This document shows, one piece after another, positions 47,534-56,714 of a DNA stretch of 64,000 nucleotides. The stretch is from Oculatella sp. LEGE 06141. Lineage in GTDB: Bacteria > Cyanobacteriota > Cyanobacteriia > Elainellales > Elainellaceae. The stretch covers positions 62,001 to 126,000 of the forward strand of contig NZ_JADEWO010000006.1 in the NCBI RefSeq assembly GCF_015207605.1. The letters run 5' to 3'. The position numbers were made by a program, and so were the translations under genes. The first letter of the stretch is position 1. Each line of letters begins with the position of its first letter. Under the pieces are notes generated by a model that was given only the letters and a program-made list of their open reading frames with translations, was not told the DNA's origin and did no database searches.

Positions 47534-49831
47534 ATGGTTCAAGATATCGAACGCATTCGCCAGTTCAACTTTCCTGAGTCTGCTCCTGCTGCCAATCCGG
47601 TGTTTTACCGCACCTATAGCCGTCGGGGTGAAGCGGCTGAAAATGTACGCGAGACGTGGGAAGAGGTGTGCGATCGCACCCTGAGCGGCATCATTCAACT
47701 GGGCAACCTGACCTCCGAGGAAGCCGCATTGATCAAACGGATGCAGCATCAACTCAAAAGCCTGCCCTCTGGACGGTGGCTATGGGTCGGTGGCACTCGC
47801 TGGGTTGAAAAGCCCGAAAACTTTTCGGGTGCATACAACTGCACCAGTACCAACGTGGTGGACTGGCGAGCCTTTGGGCTAATGATGGATCTGGCAATGA
47901 TGGGATGCGGTACCGGAGCCGTTCTTGAACCCAAATACATCAGCCAGTTGCCGTCTATTCGCAATCGGCTCACCATCACAATGCAGGGTGAAATTGGCAC
48001 CACGCCAGTCGAGCAACGCCAGCACGAAACCACGGTTCGAGTTGAAGGTACCCAGGTTCATCTGCAAGTGGGCGATAGCCGTCAGGGATGGGTCAATTCC
48101 TACCAAACTCTGTTGGAACTCTCTACAGATGAGCAGTTCTCTGGCGATGTTCAGGTGATGATTGACCTCAGCCATGTTCGCCCTGCCGGAGAGCGGCTCA
48201 ACGGCTTTGGTGGCGTTGCCAATCCAGTTCGGTTACCCGGACTCTACCAGCGGTGCGCCAATATTCTCAACAAAGCGCTAGGCCGTCAGCTTACCTCCGT
48301 GGAATGCTGCATTTTGATTGACGAAGCAGCGGCATGTGTGGTGGCAGGCAACATCAGGCGAAGTGCAGGAATGCGGCAAAGCGGCAGTGGTGATGAAGCC
48401 TTTGCCAATGCCAAAGATAATCTCTGGCAGCAGGATGCAGCAGGCAACTGGCGTATTGACCCCGAAAGGGACGTGCTGCGGATGGCGAACCACACCCGAG
48501 TGTTTCACCACAAACCGACGCTAGATGAATGTCTGGAAGCTGTTCGCAAACAGTTCTATTCAGGAGAAGGTGCGATTCAGTGGGCAGGAGAGGCGATCGC
48601 CCGCTCCAATGCCGATTTGTTCACAACCGCAGAGCAAAAAACAGCCTTTTTGACCGCTTACGAACAAGGAACTGCCACAGAGTGGTTGCAGCACCATGCT
48701 CCCCAGATGTCAGAAACGGAACGAGCGCATCGGCTAGGTCGCTACGGACTGAATCCCTGCGGTGAGATCCTGGGTGACAACTTCCACTGCAATTTGTCTG
48801 AAGTTCACCTGAACCAGCTTGACCCGCATAACGTTAAGGAACAGGAAGAGGCATTTACGGCCGGGGCGCTGTCGGTTGCCGCATTGCTCAACCACCGGTT
48901 TCTGGAGCCACGCTATCAGCAATCTCGCGAACTCGACCCAATCGTGGGTGTCTCGTTTACTGGCCTGTTCGACTTCTTCGTTCAGGCGTTTGGGGTGGAA
49001 TGGCTTCACTGGTGGACAGAAGGCCGCCCTGATACGATGAAGGGTCTGGAGTTTAAGGAAAAAGAGCGGCAGTATTTGAGCCGATGGAAGGACATCGTGC
49101 AACGCACTGTGTGGAATTATTGCGATCGCCACAACCTCAAGCGTCCCAACCGCTGTACTACCGTTCAACCCGCTGGCACAAAATCTCTTCTATCGGGTGC
49201 CAGCCCTGGATGGCATCCTCCCAAAGCGCAACGGTTCTTGCGTCGCATTACCTTCCGCAAAAACGATCCAGTGGCGTTGGCCTGTCTTGAGTATGGGTAC
49301 AACATTGTGCCATCACAAACCGACAAAGATGAAAACGGGCAACTGCTCGACGACCCGTTTGATCCACGCTGCACCGAATGGCTGGTAGAAATTCCGGTTG
49401 AAGTGCCCTGGGCCAACATACCGGGTGCAGACGAAGTCGATATCTCGAAATTTTCTGCCCTGGCACAAATGGATTTCTGCCTTCAGGTGCAAAAGCATTA
49501 CACCACGCACAATACCTCTGCCACGATAGAACTGCGAGAAGCTGAAGTCGAAGCGTTAGGAACTCGAATCTACGAGGCAATTCAGGCTAACGAAGGATAC
49601 ATCTCTGCCGCACTGCTCGCCCGGTTTGACGACCATCAAACCTTCCCCCGTTTACCGTTTGAACCCATTTCTAAGGTCGAGTATGAGCAGTACACCAATC
49701 AGGTGTTGGAGCGCCGTAAAACGGCAGACTTTCATCAAGCGCTCAGCCGCTACGATGCAGGAGAACTGATCGAAGCGGGGCCTGCCGGTTGCGATTCCGA
49801 TAAGTGCATGTTCCCCGAAAAGCAAGGGTAG
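47534..49831 (+). CDS. nrdJ: Adenosylcobalamin-dependent ribonucleoside-triphosphate reductase
   Basis: Class II, monomeric ribonucleotide reductase (Lactobacillus leichmannii type) that makes dNTPs using B12 and no oxygen. 765 residues, the standard length. Visible: FSGAYNCTSTNV (first redox Cys), GCGTGAVLEP, NPCGEILGDNFHCNLSEV (thiyl-radical Cys and second redox Cys), QPAGTKSLLSGASPG, and the C-terminal shuttle pair GCDSDKCMF. Single gene with its own strong terminator. No intein seen. The 240-base leader carries a hairpin, a heptamer repeat and an inverted repeat. Confidence 0.96.
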   Translation: MVQDIERIRQFNFPESAPAANPVFYRTYSRRGEAAENVRETWEEVCDRTLSGIIQLGNLTSEEAALIKRMQHQLKSLPSGRWLWVGGTRWVEKPENFSGAYNCTSTNVVDWRAFGLMMDLAMMGCGTGAVLEPKYISQLPSIRNRLTITMQGEIGTTPVEQRQHETTVRVEGTQVHLQVGDSRQGWVNSYQTLLELSTDEQFSGDVQVMIDLSHVRPAGERLNGFGGVANPVRLPGLYQRCANILNKALGRQLTSVECCILIDEAAACVVAGNIRRSAGMRQSGSGDEAFANAKDNLWQQDAAGNWRIDPERDVLRMANHTRVFHHKPTLDECLEAVRKQFYSGEGAIQWAGEAIARSNADLFTTAEQKTAFLTAYEQGTATEWLQHHAPQMSETERAHRLGRYGLNPCGEILGDNFHCNLSEVHLNQLDPHNVKEQEEAFTAGALSVAALLNHRFLEPRYQQSRELDPIVGVSFTGLFDFFVQAFGVEWLHWWTEGRPDTMKGLEFKEKERQYLSRWKDIVQRTVWNYCDRHNLKRPNRCTTVQPAGTKSLLSGASPGWHPPKAQRFLRRITFRKNDPVALACLEYGYNIVPSQTDKDENGQLLDDPFDPRCTEWLVEIPVEVPWANIPGADEVDISKFSALAQMDFCLQVQKHYTTHNTSATIELREAEVEALGTRIYEAIQANEGYISAALLARFDDHQTFPRLPFEPISKVEYEQYTNQVLERRKTADFHQALSRYDAGELIEAGPAGCDSDKCMFPEKQG

Positions 49832-49862
49832 CTAGAAGTTTGTTCACGGACGTTAGCTGAGA

Positions 49863-49896
49863 GCGGAGGATGTTTTGCCAAATGTCCTCTGCTTTT
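49863..49896 (+). terminator. Rho-independent terminator of nrdJ
   Basis: GCGGAGGATGTTT (49863-49875) pairs with AAATGTCCTCTGC (49880-49892), 13 pairs with three G-T, loop TGCC, then TTTT. It lies 32 bases after the nrdJ stop. Confidence 0.8.
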
Positions 49897-50049
49897 GGTT
49901 GGCAATAGAGATGCCATTGGGCGGTGCTTGCCGCTTTCGTGGCAAGGTTGCATCGGCTCAGCGTGTCGATATCTTCCTTTCAGTCCAGCTCTAGACAGAA
50001 TTTCACGCTAGGATCGGGCAAGCACAACGAACCTTGAGAGGCTTTCACG

Positions 50050-50268
50050 ATGTTTTTAGACGAACTATCGCCTGTATTCAAAGAATTGACAGGTCATCCG
50101 CTGGAGTTCTTGGGAGGCTTCTTTTCGGGAATGCTGCGCCTGAACCTGGCAGATGATCCGGTGAAAAACTGGCTCAATCAGCAGACGGGAACATCGTCTT
50201 ACTCCACAACCTCTGCGGACAACCATAACGGCAAAAGTAGCGGCCCCCAGTCTATTTCAATTGACTGA
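50050..50268 (+). CDS. Small conserved cyanobacterial protein
   Basis: A 72-residue protein. FLDELSPVFKELTGHPLEFLGGFFSGMLRLNLADDPVKNWLNQQ is a compact, protein-like block I have seen in other cyanobacterial small proteins of unknown role; the remaining tail is Ser/Thr/Asn-rich and disordered. One amphipathic or weakly hydrophobic helix (LEFLGGFFSGMLRL). GAGAGG lies about 12 bases ahead of the ATG. Function unknown. Confidence 0.7.
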   Translation: MFLDELSPVFKELTGHPLEFLGGFFSGMLRLNLADDPVKNWLNQQTGTSSYSTTSADNHNGKSSGPQSISID

Positions 50269-50373
50269 TTGGCGATCGCACCCTTACTCCAGTGCTGACG
50301 GGTATCAGTTCCGGGCATGTCTTGCTCATGCCAGATCGTGCTCATGCATCTGGACTGAACCCGTCTTAGCTTT

Positions 50374-50410
50374 GTCTAGCACCGTGTCTGGCACTGCATC
50401 TAGCACCGCA
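50374..50410. repeat. Degenerate 12-13-bp tandem repeat
   Basis: GTCTAGCACCGT, GTCTGGCACTGCA and TCTAGCACCGCA follow one another, and similar words (CATCTGGAC, GCACTGTGCC) flank them. It sits between the convergent ends of the 72-residue gene and the TPR gene. Confidence 0.55.
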
Positions 50411-50433
50411 TCGATTTTGCACTGTGCCAGCTC

Positions 50434-51219
50434 CTACTGTTGCAGCGGCTCTAGCAGTTCATCCATCCACCCTTCCACTTGCAGCCGCAACCGCAAAGAC
50501 GGATCAGCAACCGACAGGGACACTTCAGGAAGCTGCTCTAAAGCTCGTTTGTAGTCTGCGATCGCGCAGTTCCAGTCGCCCCAGAGATGGTAGGTACGCC
50601 CCCGCTCGGCGTAGGTATGGCCTTCAAACCGCCCAAAATGCAGAGCTAGGTCGAAGCTAATAATGGCCTGGTCATACATCTGTAAATCCCGGAAGGTAAT
50701 GCCCTGGTTGATCCAGGCGCGAATGTTGCCGGGGTTGAGATCGAGAGCCGTGTCGTAATCTAAAATCGCTTCTAGCAGTTGCCCTTGTGAGGCGTAGTAG
50801 TTGGCGCGGTTGTTGTAAGCGCTATCGAGGCGAGGGTTCAAATCAAGCGCTGTATTGTAGTCTGCCAGAGCTGCATCGAACTGACCGCTTTGGAAGTAAA
50901 CTAGCCCTCGATTGCTATAGTCGTTAGCGCTATCTGGGTTTCGTTGAATCAACTGGGAGAAGAGAACGATCGCATCTTCGTGGTGCCCCTGCTTTGCTTT
51001 AGCCAAAGCAGACTGACGCAGGCGATTGTCTAACTCCGTTTTACTTAACGTTCCAACCGACTGCTTTTGCCGGGTGGTGCTGCTCGATTTAGACGGTGGT
51101 TTAGAGTGCCAACGCTTTTGTGTACGATAAGCCGTAGGCCCTACTTTATGAGCGGTTAGTTCGTTGGAGCAAAAACCGCGATTGCAACTTCTGCGACTCG
51201 ATGAAGATTGTGTATTCAT
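50434..51219 (-). CDS. TPR repeat protein
   Basis: A 261-residue protein. A basic, Ser-rich and probably disordered N-terminus (1-55) precedes about five tetratricopeptide repeats (about 65-235); clear units are NDYSNRGLVYFQSGQFDAAL, SAYNNRANYYASQGQLLEAI and TYAERGRTYHLWGDWNCAIA, each ending near DLNP. No signal peptide or membrane helix. TPRs bind partner proteins; the partner is unknown. Transcribed alone on this strand. Confidence 0.88.
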   Translation of the reverse strand: MNTQSSSSRRSCNRGFCSNELTAHKVGPTAYRTQKRWHSKPPSKSSSTTRQKQSVGTLSKTELDNRLRQSALAKAKQGHHEDAIVLFSQLIQRNPDSANDYSNRGLVYFQSGQFDAALADYNTALDLNPRLDSAYNNRANYYASQGQLLEAILDYDTALDLNPGNIRAWINQGITFRDLQMYDQAIISFDLALHFGRFEGHTYAERGRTYHLWGDWNCAIADYKRALEQLPEVSLSVADPSLRLRLQVEGWMDELLEPLQQ

Positions 51220-51686
51220 GCCATCCTCACAGTAGATTCAGCCCAAGTGATCAGTTAAACGCCGGAGACCCACAAACCCATAAATCCAGTGTCTCGAATT
51301 TGGTTTTGTTCGGAATCTATCCATATGTCACTTGATAATGTGTCTTAGAGGGGAATGTTAGGTTGAAAGTACTGAATTGCCAGAAGCGGCTGAATTTCAA
51401 CCAAAATTGATTGAAGCGAGTAGAAGCTAACCCCTGTCTGGACTCGATGCTTACGAATCCGCTACTAGAACTACAAATGATGTCAGTAGAATTCCTGAAG
51501 CATTCTCTAACCCCATAGAGTGTTGTTATGGAGAGACGCGATTTGTTACGGGTCTGCAATGCTTTGTAAGTGCGTGGAACCTCTAGCGTTACAATGCGGG
51601 GGAGGCGATCGTCCGTGAATACGCGATCGACCTGCTACAGTCTGCCTATTCGCACGCCCTCTCTAGATAGATGGTTAAACCTAGCT
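51220..51686. other. Intergenic region between the TPR gene and the GST unit
   Basis: 467 bases between divergent genes. An 80-codon minus-strand frame (51317-51559) and the in-frame extension upstream of 51687 look non-coding. I see no RNA gene or clear motif. Confidence 0.4.
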
Positions 51687-52151
51687 ATGACGACTGAACG
51701 AACCTATCCCAACGCCCCCGACATTGCTGCCGACGATTACGTAGTTGTTGGTATAGCGACCTGCTTCATTAAGGATGATGGCGAGGTTCATGAGGTTAAA
51801 GTGGCAGAACCCATTCCATCGGCAGCGCTAGAAACGATTCTTAAAGGTATTCCAACGTCCTACAACATGGCGTATGGCACCCAAATTGGCAGTCTCGTTG
51901 CTGGTGAACATGTTTCCTTGCCAAGTGACTTTCCGGCTGAAACTCAGTTGTGTGACGACTTTGTATTTAGAGCGATCGCCGCAACCCGTACCTACAAAGC
52001 TCGACCGCAGGCACAGTCCTACATTCCGGCAGGAACCATGAGAAGCGATTTTCACTTCTCGACCGAGCGGAAACGTGTGTTGAACTCTGAACGCATCATC
52101 AAAACGGAGGACAACGTCAAGCAACACGCCTACACGCACGAGGTGCTTTGA
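51687..52151 (+). CDS. Conserved cyanobacterial protein of unknown function, coupled to GST
   Basis: A 154-residue soluble protein from the ATG at 51687 (MTTERTYPNAPDIAADDYVVVG); the open frame upstream to 51570 is Arg/Ser-rich and unlikely. Features: DDYVVVGIATCFIKDDGEVHEVKVAEPIP, a middle IPTSYNMAYGTQIGS and a C-terminal basic segment. No domain I can name. Its stop overlaps the GST start by one base (TGATG), so the two are translationally coupled and may act in one process. Confidence 0.78.
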   Translation: MTTERTYPNAPDIAADDYVVVGIATCFIKDDGEVHEVKVAEPIPSAALETILKGIPTSYNMAYGTQIGSLVAGEHVSLPSDFPAETQLCDDFVFRAIAATRTYKARPQAQSYIPAGTMRSDFHFSTERKRVLNSERIIKTEDNVKQHAYTHEVL

Positions 52152-52711
52152 TGCTGAAGCTCTATGGTGGTGCCCGCAGTCGGGCATCAATCGTACAGTG
52201 GTATCTCGAAGAGTTAGCGGTGCCCTACGAGTTTGTCATGCTCGACATGCAAAATGGAGAGCATCTCAAGCCTGACTACCTGGCCATCAACCCGATGGGG
52301 AAGGTGCCAGCCGTGGTTGATGGCGACGTTGTGCTGTGGGAGTCGGGTGCTATTTTGCTGTATTTGGCTGAAAAGTACGGGTCGGTTGCCACCCCGGAGC
52401 AGCGAGCGATCGCGGCTCAATGGACTCTTTTTGCCAATGCCACGCTGGGACCCGGTATTTTTGTAGAAGCCAGCCGCGATCGCGAAATGCCGCGACTGTT
52501 CCCACCCCTGAATCAGCGGTTAGAACATCATCCGTTTTTGTTAGGTGAAGAGTTTAGCGTGGCAGATGTAGCCGTTGGGTCGATGCTGGCTTATATCCCA
52601 CTTATGCTCAAGCTAGACCTGAGTGCGTATCCTGCCGTAGTGAATTACATTCAACGGTTATCAGAACGGCCTGCCTTTCAAAAAGCCATCGGCACCAGAA
52701 ACCCGTCCTAA
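52151..52711 (+). CDS. Glutathione S-transferase family protein
   Basis: A 186-residue GST. N-terminal thioredoxin-fold domain (1-80: KLYGGARSRASIVQWYLEELAVPYEFV ... NPMGKVPAVV ... LWESGAILLYLAEKY) with the cis-Pro in KVPAV and the glutathione-binding E-S pair; C-terminal helical domain with the N-capping block FSVADVAVGS. The Ser/Arg-rich start suggests a Ser-type or related class. It begins at the ATG overlapping the previous stop. Substrate unknown. Ends in a strong terminator. Confidence 0.92.
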   Translation: MLKLYGGARSRASIVQWYLEELAVPYEFVMLDMQNGEHLKPDYLAINPMGKVPAVVDGDVVLWESGAILLYLAEKYGSVATPEQRAIAAQWTLFANATLGPGIFVEASRDREMPRLFPPLNQRLEHHPFLLGEEFSVADVAVGSMLAYIPLMLKLDLSAYPAVVNYIQRLSERPAFQKAIGTRNPS

Positions 52712-52734
52712 ACGGTGCTTGCTAAGCAAAACTT

Positions 52735-52764
52735 GAAAAGGGTGCTGATACCAGCACCCTTTTC
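52735..52764. terminator. Terminator between GST and psbK
   Basis: GAAAAGGGTGCTG (52735-52747) and CAGCACCCTTTTC (52752-52764) form a perfect 13-bp stem with loop ATAC. A-run on the left arm and T-run on the right arm let it serve the GST gene and the convergent psbK. Confidence 0.85.
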
Positions 52765-52803
52765 TCATAAATCGTTGATCTCAAACTAGCTTTAGATGAA
52801 AAT

Positions 52804-52941
52804 TTATCTAAAACCAACCGCTGCCTGCCAGACAAACGCCAGCAGAAAGAAAAAGACTGGAATAATGGGCAGAACATCAACCAGTGGGTCGAAAATAGCG
52901 TAGGCTTCGGGCAACTTTGCCAACAGCATCACTGCTTCCAT
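52804..52941 (-). CDS. psbK: Photosystem II protein PsbK
   Basis: A 45-residue precursor of the small PSII subunit K. An 8-residue leader (MEAVMLLA) is removed, leaving a mature form starting [17 protein letters not shown], followed by the single transmembrane helix and the conserved end [11 protein letters not shown]. These are diagnostic for PsbK, which sits beside CP43 and helps bind plastoquinone and keep PSII assembled. The gene is so short that frame scans with a longer cutoff miss it. It stands alone, convergent to the GST unit; no other psb gene is adjacent. Confidence 0.96.
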   Translation of the reverse strand: MEAVMLLAKLPEAYAIFDPLVDVLPIIPVFFFLLAFVWQAAVGFR

Positions 52942-53325
52942 GAACGGGTCTACCTCTCCAACACAGATTCATAATTGCCAAACATCTTAACATGATTACT
53001 GTCGTCTCACCAGAAGTTAGCCAACTCTGACGGATGTTGCAACCCAACCACTATGAATCACCTGGCGGAGCAACCGCATCCGAGAAATGCACCCCAAATT
53101 TAGGTAAGATGGCGATCGCTTTGCCTTGAGCATGTCCAAAAGACAGAGTTAAACAGCAGCGAAATTCACCTTTTGCTAGAGGTTGATTCTAATTGCATCT
53201 TGTAGCCTTTTGTAGGTAATGGGTTTAATCGTGAATCTCGCTACTGCAACAGTTTCAATGCTGGTGCTGTGCTAGATTCGGTTCGTTGATCTTCTACTTC
53301 TAAGCGTTATCACTCCTTTCCCTCT
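52942..53325. promoter_or_regulatory. psbK-malQ divergent intergenic region
   Basis: 384 bases that must contain the promoters of psbK (minus) and malQ (plus). I see no clear HLR1-type direct repeat for psbK and no convincing gene. Confidence 0.4.
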
Positions 53326-54825
53326 ATGCAGTCTCCGAGAGCCAGTGGTCTTTTGCTGCACCCTACCTCCTTGCCCGGTCGATTCGGGGTTGGCGATTTA
53401 GGAACAGCGGCATACGAGTTTGTCAATTTTTTGGATGAAAGTAAGCAGCAAATTTGGCAAATTTTGCCATTAGGGCCAACAGGACATGGAAACTCTCCGT
53501 ACATGTCTTATTCCTCTATGGCAGGAAACCCGTTGCTGATTAGTCTCGAACGCCTGCGAGATGATGGGTTTTTAGCCGAAGAAGATTTTGCCAACTTGCC
53601 AGAGTTTCCGGCTGAGCGAGTTGACTATGATCTGGTGGCTCAGGTAAAACTGCCCCTGTTGTGGAAGGCCGTTGATAACTTTAAGGCGAATGCGACACCA
53701 GAGCAGCGACAAGAATTTGAGTCATTTTGTACCAGCAAGGCGTTCTGGCTGGATGATTATGCTTTCTTTATGGCATTAAAGGATGCGAACAACGGAGCCA
53801 GTTGGCATCAGTGGGATGCCGCGATCGCTCGACGTGAACCAGAGGCGATGGAACACTGGCGATCGCAGCTAGCCGAGTCGATTTTTGGGCACAAGTTTTT
53901 ACAGTTTGAATTTGTGCGGCAGTGGACTGCGGTTAAACAATATGCCAATGAGAAAGGCATTCGTATCCTGGGCGACATGCCGATCTATGTTGCTCACGAT
54001 AGTGCAGACGTTTGGGCCTTTCCTCAGATCTTTCACCTCGACCCGGAAACGTTTGAGCCAGCCTTAATGGCGGGTGTTCCACCCGACTACTTCAGCGAAA
54101 CCGGGCAACTCTGGGGCAACCCAATTTACAAATGGGACGAGATGGAACGCTGGGGGTTTAAGTGGTGGATTCAGCGGTTCCAGGCCATGTTAGATTTTGT
54201 CGATATGACTCGTGTTGACCATTTCCGTGGCTTCCGTGCCTACTGGGCTGTCCCCCAGGGCGAGACAACTGCCATTAATGGCGAATGGGTTCAAGCACCG
54301 GGTGAAGAGCTATTTGAGACCATTAAACAGGAACTGGGAACGCTGCCTGTGGTGGCGGAAGATCTGGGGCTGATCACCCCTGACGTGCTAGAACTGCGAG
54401 ACAAATTCCAGTTCCCCGGCATGAAGGTGCTGCACTTTGCCTTTGGGTCTGGCTCGGATAACCCATATCTTCCCTTTCAATACGAGCATAACTGCCTGGT
54501 GTATACCGGCACCCATGATAACGACACGACTGTTGGCTGGTTTAACAACCTGCAAGATTGGGAGCGGGAGAACGTGGTGAGGTATTTGGGCTGTACCAGC
54601 CAGGATGGGATTCACTGGGATCTCATTCGGCTGGCACTGGGTACGGTCGCTGTGATGGCTGTTTTTCCACTGCAAGACATTTTAGGGCTGGGGTCTGAGG
54701 CACGGATGAATGCCCCCGGAAAAGCGACCGACAACTGGCAGTGGCGCTATCAGCCAGATATGCTGAAGCCAGAATGGAGCGATCGCCTGCGGTCATTAAC
54801 GGAACTGTACGGTCGTGCCTCTTAG
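53326..54825 (+). CDS. malQ: 4-alpha-glucanotransferase (amylomaltase)
   Basis: Transfers alpha-1,4-glucan segments during glycogen breakdown. 499 residues, GH77. SGLLLHPTSLPGRFGVGDLG at the start; catalytic residues in TRVDHFRGFRAYWAVP (nucleophile Asp), VAEDLGLITPDV (acid Glu) and YTGTHDNDTTVGW (Asp). PMYxxHDSADVW-like segment PIYVAHDSADVWA is intact. Single gene with a strong terminator. It complements the GH13 protein at 31955 in glucan metabolism, but they are not linked. Confidence 0.97.
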   Translation: MQSPRASGLLLHPTSLPGRFGVGDLGTAAYEFVNFLDESKQQIWQILPLGPTGHGNSPYMSYSSMAGNPLLISLERLRDDGFLAEEDFANLPEFPAERVDYDLVAQVKLPLLWKAVDNFKANATPEQRQEFESFCTSKAFWLDDYAFFMALKDANNGASWHQWDAAIARREPEAMEHWRSQLAESIFGHKFLQFEFVRQWTAVKQYANEKGIRILGDMPIYVAHDSADVWAFPQIFHLDPETFEPALMAGVPPDYFSETGQLWGNPIYKWDEMERWGFKWWIQRFQAMLDFVDMTRVDHFRGFRAYWAVPQGETTAINGEWVQAPGEELFETIKQELGTLPVVAEDLGLITPDVLELRDKFQFPGMKVLHFAFGSGSDNPYLPFQYEHNCLVYTGTHDNDTTVGWFNNLQDWERENVVRYLGCTSQDGIHWDLIRLALGTVAVMAVFPLQDILGLGSEARMNAPGKATDNWQWRYQPDMLKPEWSDRLRSLTELYGRAS

Positions 54826-54880
54826 CTGCCGCAATTCCGTTGACCTGGGCTGGATTGCAGCTACGCCAATTTAACAATAG

Positions 54881-54913
54881 AAAGGGCGATGGTTATTTCT
54901 ACCATCGCCCTTT
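54881..54913. terminator. Bidirectional terminator between malQ and rodZ
   Basis: AAAGGGCGATGGT (54881-54893) pairs exactly with 54901-54913 around TATTTCT; T-run after the right arm, A-run before the left. It lies between two convergent genes. Confidence 0.88.
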
Positions 54914-54962
54914 TCAGATTGGTGTTTTGAATGGGGCGCTCCGTTGAAGGAGCGATCGCCAT

Positions 54963-55787
54963 TCACTGAGGCAGTAGATCGGAGGGAGGATTGGGTAAGC
55001 TGGCTGCTCGTTGCGCCACAGAGAACGTTAACTCTTCAACGGCTCCAGGCTCGCCCATGAGTTCAGCCTGTCCGTCGTTGTGAGTTAGCATTACCCCACC
55101 CGCATTACCAGCCCGAACAATGAGTTGGCTACTAGCCGACCAGGTTCGCTGCGTTCCTTCCGGTAACACCCCTTCAAATTCTGTTTTGCCATCTGCTACG
55201 ATTCTGAGCCACGATTGAGCCGTGAGGTTAATATCCACTCGTACTGGCTTGTTTGAGTCCGCCGCCGTTTCAGCCACCTCTGGCCTACTCGATGAAGCCA
55301 CCTGGGGCGTAGCAGATGGGAGTGGCGCAGCGGGCGCAGCGGTTTGCTGTCCGGCGTTGATGCCGGGGCTAGACCACGGTGTCGATCGCCCGACGACATA
55401 GGACAACATGCTGACCGCAACAACAATCAAACAAACATAGGCTACATACAGATGCAACGGACGCAACTGAGCTTCAGGCGAATCTTTCCAGGACGGCTGA
55501 ACAGTGCGGCTGTCTTGCTCGGTAGGAAAAGCATTGGCAACGCTGGGGCCATCTAATCCCAGCACATCGGCATAGCGTTTAATAAATCCTTGAATATAGA
55601 CCGGTTCAGGCAACTGGTTGAGATGACCATGTTCGATCGCCTGCAAGAGGCGAACTGGAATCATCGTTTTTGCAGCAACCTGGTCCAGAGAAAACAAACT
55701 TTCCTCACGGACTTGGCGTAAATAATTCCCAATTTCTGTCAGTCTTTCTACTCGTTTCTGCTCTAGCGGAGGAATATCTTTACTCAT
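54963..55787 (-). CDS. rodZ: RodZ-like cytoskeletal protein
   Basis: A 274-residue inner-membrane protein. N-terminal helix-turn-helix domain of the Xre/HTH_25 type (about 15-85: IGNYLRQVREESLFSLDQVAAKTMIPVRLLQAIEHG ... YIQGFIKRYADVLGLD), one membrane helix (about 112-132), a Pro/Ala-rich linker and a periplasmic DUF4115 domain (about 190-265: SWLRIVADGKTEFEGVLPEGTQRTW). This is RodZ, which ties MreB to cell-shape synthesis. The ATG at 55787 is preferred to one three codons upstream. It starts 18 bases after the pseudouridine synthase gene stop, so an operon is likely. Confidence 0.9.
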   Translation of the reverse strand: MSKDIPPLEQKRVERLTEIGNYLRQVREESLFSLDQVAAKTMIPVRLLQAIEHGHLNQLPEPVYIQGFIKRYADVLGLDGPSVANAFPTEQDSRTVQPSWKDSPEAQLRPLHLYVAYVCLIVVAVSMLSYVVGRSTPWSSPGINAGQQTAAPAAPLPSATPQVASSSRPEVAETAADSNKPVRVDINLTAQSWLRIVADGKTEFEGVLPEGTQRTWSASSQLIVRAGNAGGVMLTHNDGQAELMGEPGAVEELTFSVAQRAASLPNPPSDLLPQ

Positions 55788-55805
55788 AACTCGCAATCCT
55801 TGAGG

Positions 55806-56576
55806 TTACCGACTGATTGAAGTTGCCTCTGGGTAAGGGTTAAATTGCTTAACCTGTGCGTGTAAAAAATTAAGTTCAGCATCACTTAAAGCGCGATGCT
55901 TACCAACAGCTAATTGTCGCAGTTGAATCGGCCCGATCGCCACCCGATGCAGATGAACCACAGGATGCCCCAACTGGGATGCAACTCGCCGAATTTGTCG
56001 ATTGCGACCTTCGCGCAGCTCGATTTCTAAGAGAGTTTGCTCATCGTTTTGCTCTAAAGGATTGACTGTAGCTGGCAATGTCAGTCTACCAGCCAACATG
56101 ACACCGTTGCGCCACTGCGCCAACACCGACGCATCCGGATGACCTTGCACCCAGACTCGATAAGTTTTAGTAATTTGATGACGCGGATGAGTCAAGCAAA
56201 ACGTAACAGCACCGTCATTGGTGAGGAGTAGAGCGCCAGTCGAAGCGGCATCTAACCGCCCCACTGGATGAATACCCGCCCGCTGCTGGAACTGATGAGG
56301 CAACAAGTCCAACACAGTCGTACGATTCCAGGAATCTTTGCAGGTAGAGACCACGCCAATGGGTTTGTGTAAGAGCAAGTACGTTAATTGAGGGCGATCG
56401 CTCGGTTGAACATGCCTGCCATCGACCTCAATTTGATCGACATCAGGCTCGGCCTTTTGCCCCAGTTGGGCAAGAGAACCATTGAGCCGCACCCGCCCCT
56501 GTAATATCAGTTGTTCGGCTTCACGACGCGAAGCAACGCCCCACTGTGAAAGTATCTTTTGTAGCCGTTCCGCCAT
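55806..56576 (-). CDS. rRNA pseudouridine synthase, RsuA/RluB family
   Basis: A 256-residue protein. N-terminal S4 RNA-binding domain (1-60: ERLQKILSQWGVASRREAEQLILQGRVRLNG), then the catalytic domain with the RsuA/RluB motif GRLDAASTGALLLTNDG containing the catalytic Asp, and the C-terminal EGRNRQIRRVASQLGHPVVHLHRVAIG. Target is probably a single uridine in 23S or 16S rRNA; which one is not clear. ATG at 56576 begins directly at the S4 domain; the upstream extension is unlikely. Confidence 0.93.
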   Translation of the reverse strand: MAERLQKILSQWGVASRREAEQLILQGRVRLNGSLAQLGQKAEPDVDQIEVDGRHVQPSDRPQLTYLLLHKPIGVVSTCKDSWNRTTVLDLLPHQFQQRAGIHPVGRLDAASTGALLLTNDGAVTFCLTHPRHQITKTYRVWVQGHPDASVLAQWRNGVMLAGRLTLPATVNPLEQNDEQTLLEIELREGRNRQIRRVASQLGHPVVHLHRVAIGPIQLRQLAVGKHRALSDAELNFLHAQVKQFNPYPEATSISR

Positions 56577-56714
56577 TGGAATATATAGAACGAAAATAGA
56601 GGTGAACCTGGAGCGAGCGACTGCGGACAAACTCAGAAATACATATTTATGTACAAATATTACAGGAAGACGAGGGTTTGCAGAAGAGTCACCGCCGCTC
56701 AGTCGCCAGTATGC

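Noticed and set aside
51317-51559. 80-codon minus-strand frame
   Set aside because: No ribosome binding site or similarity; composition is that of the AT-rich spacer.
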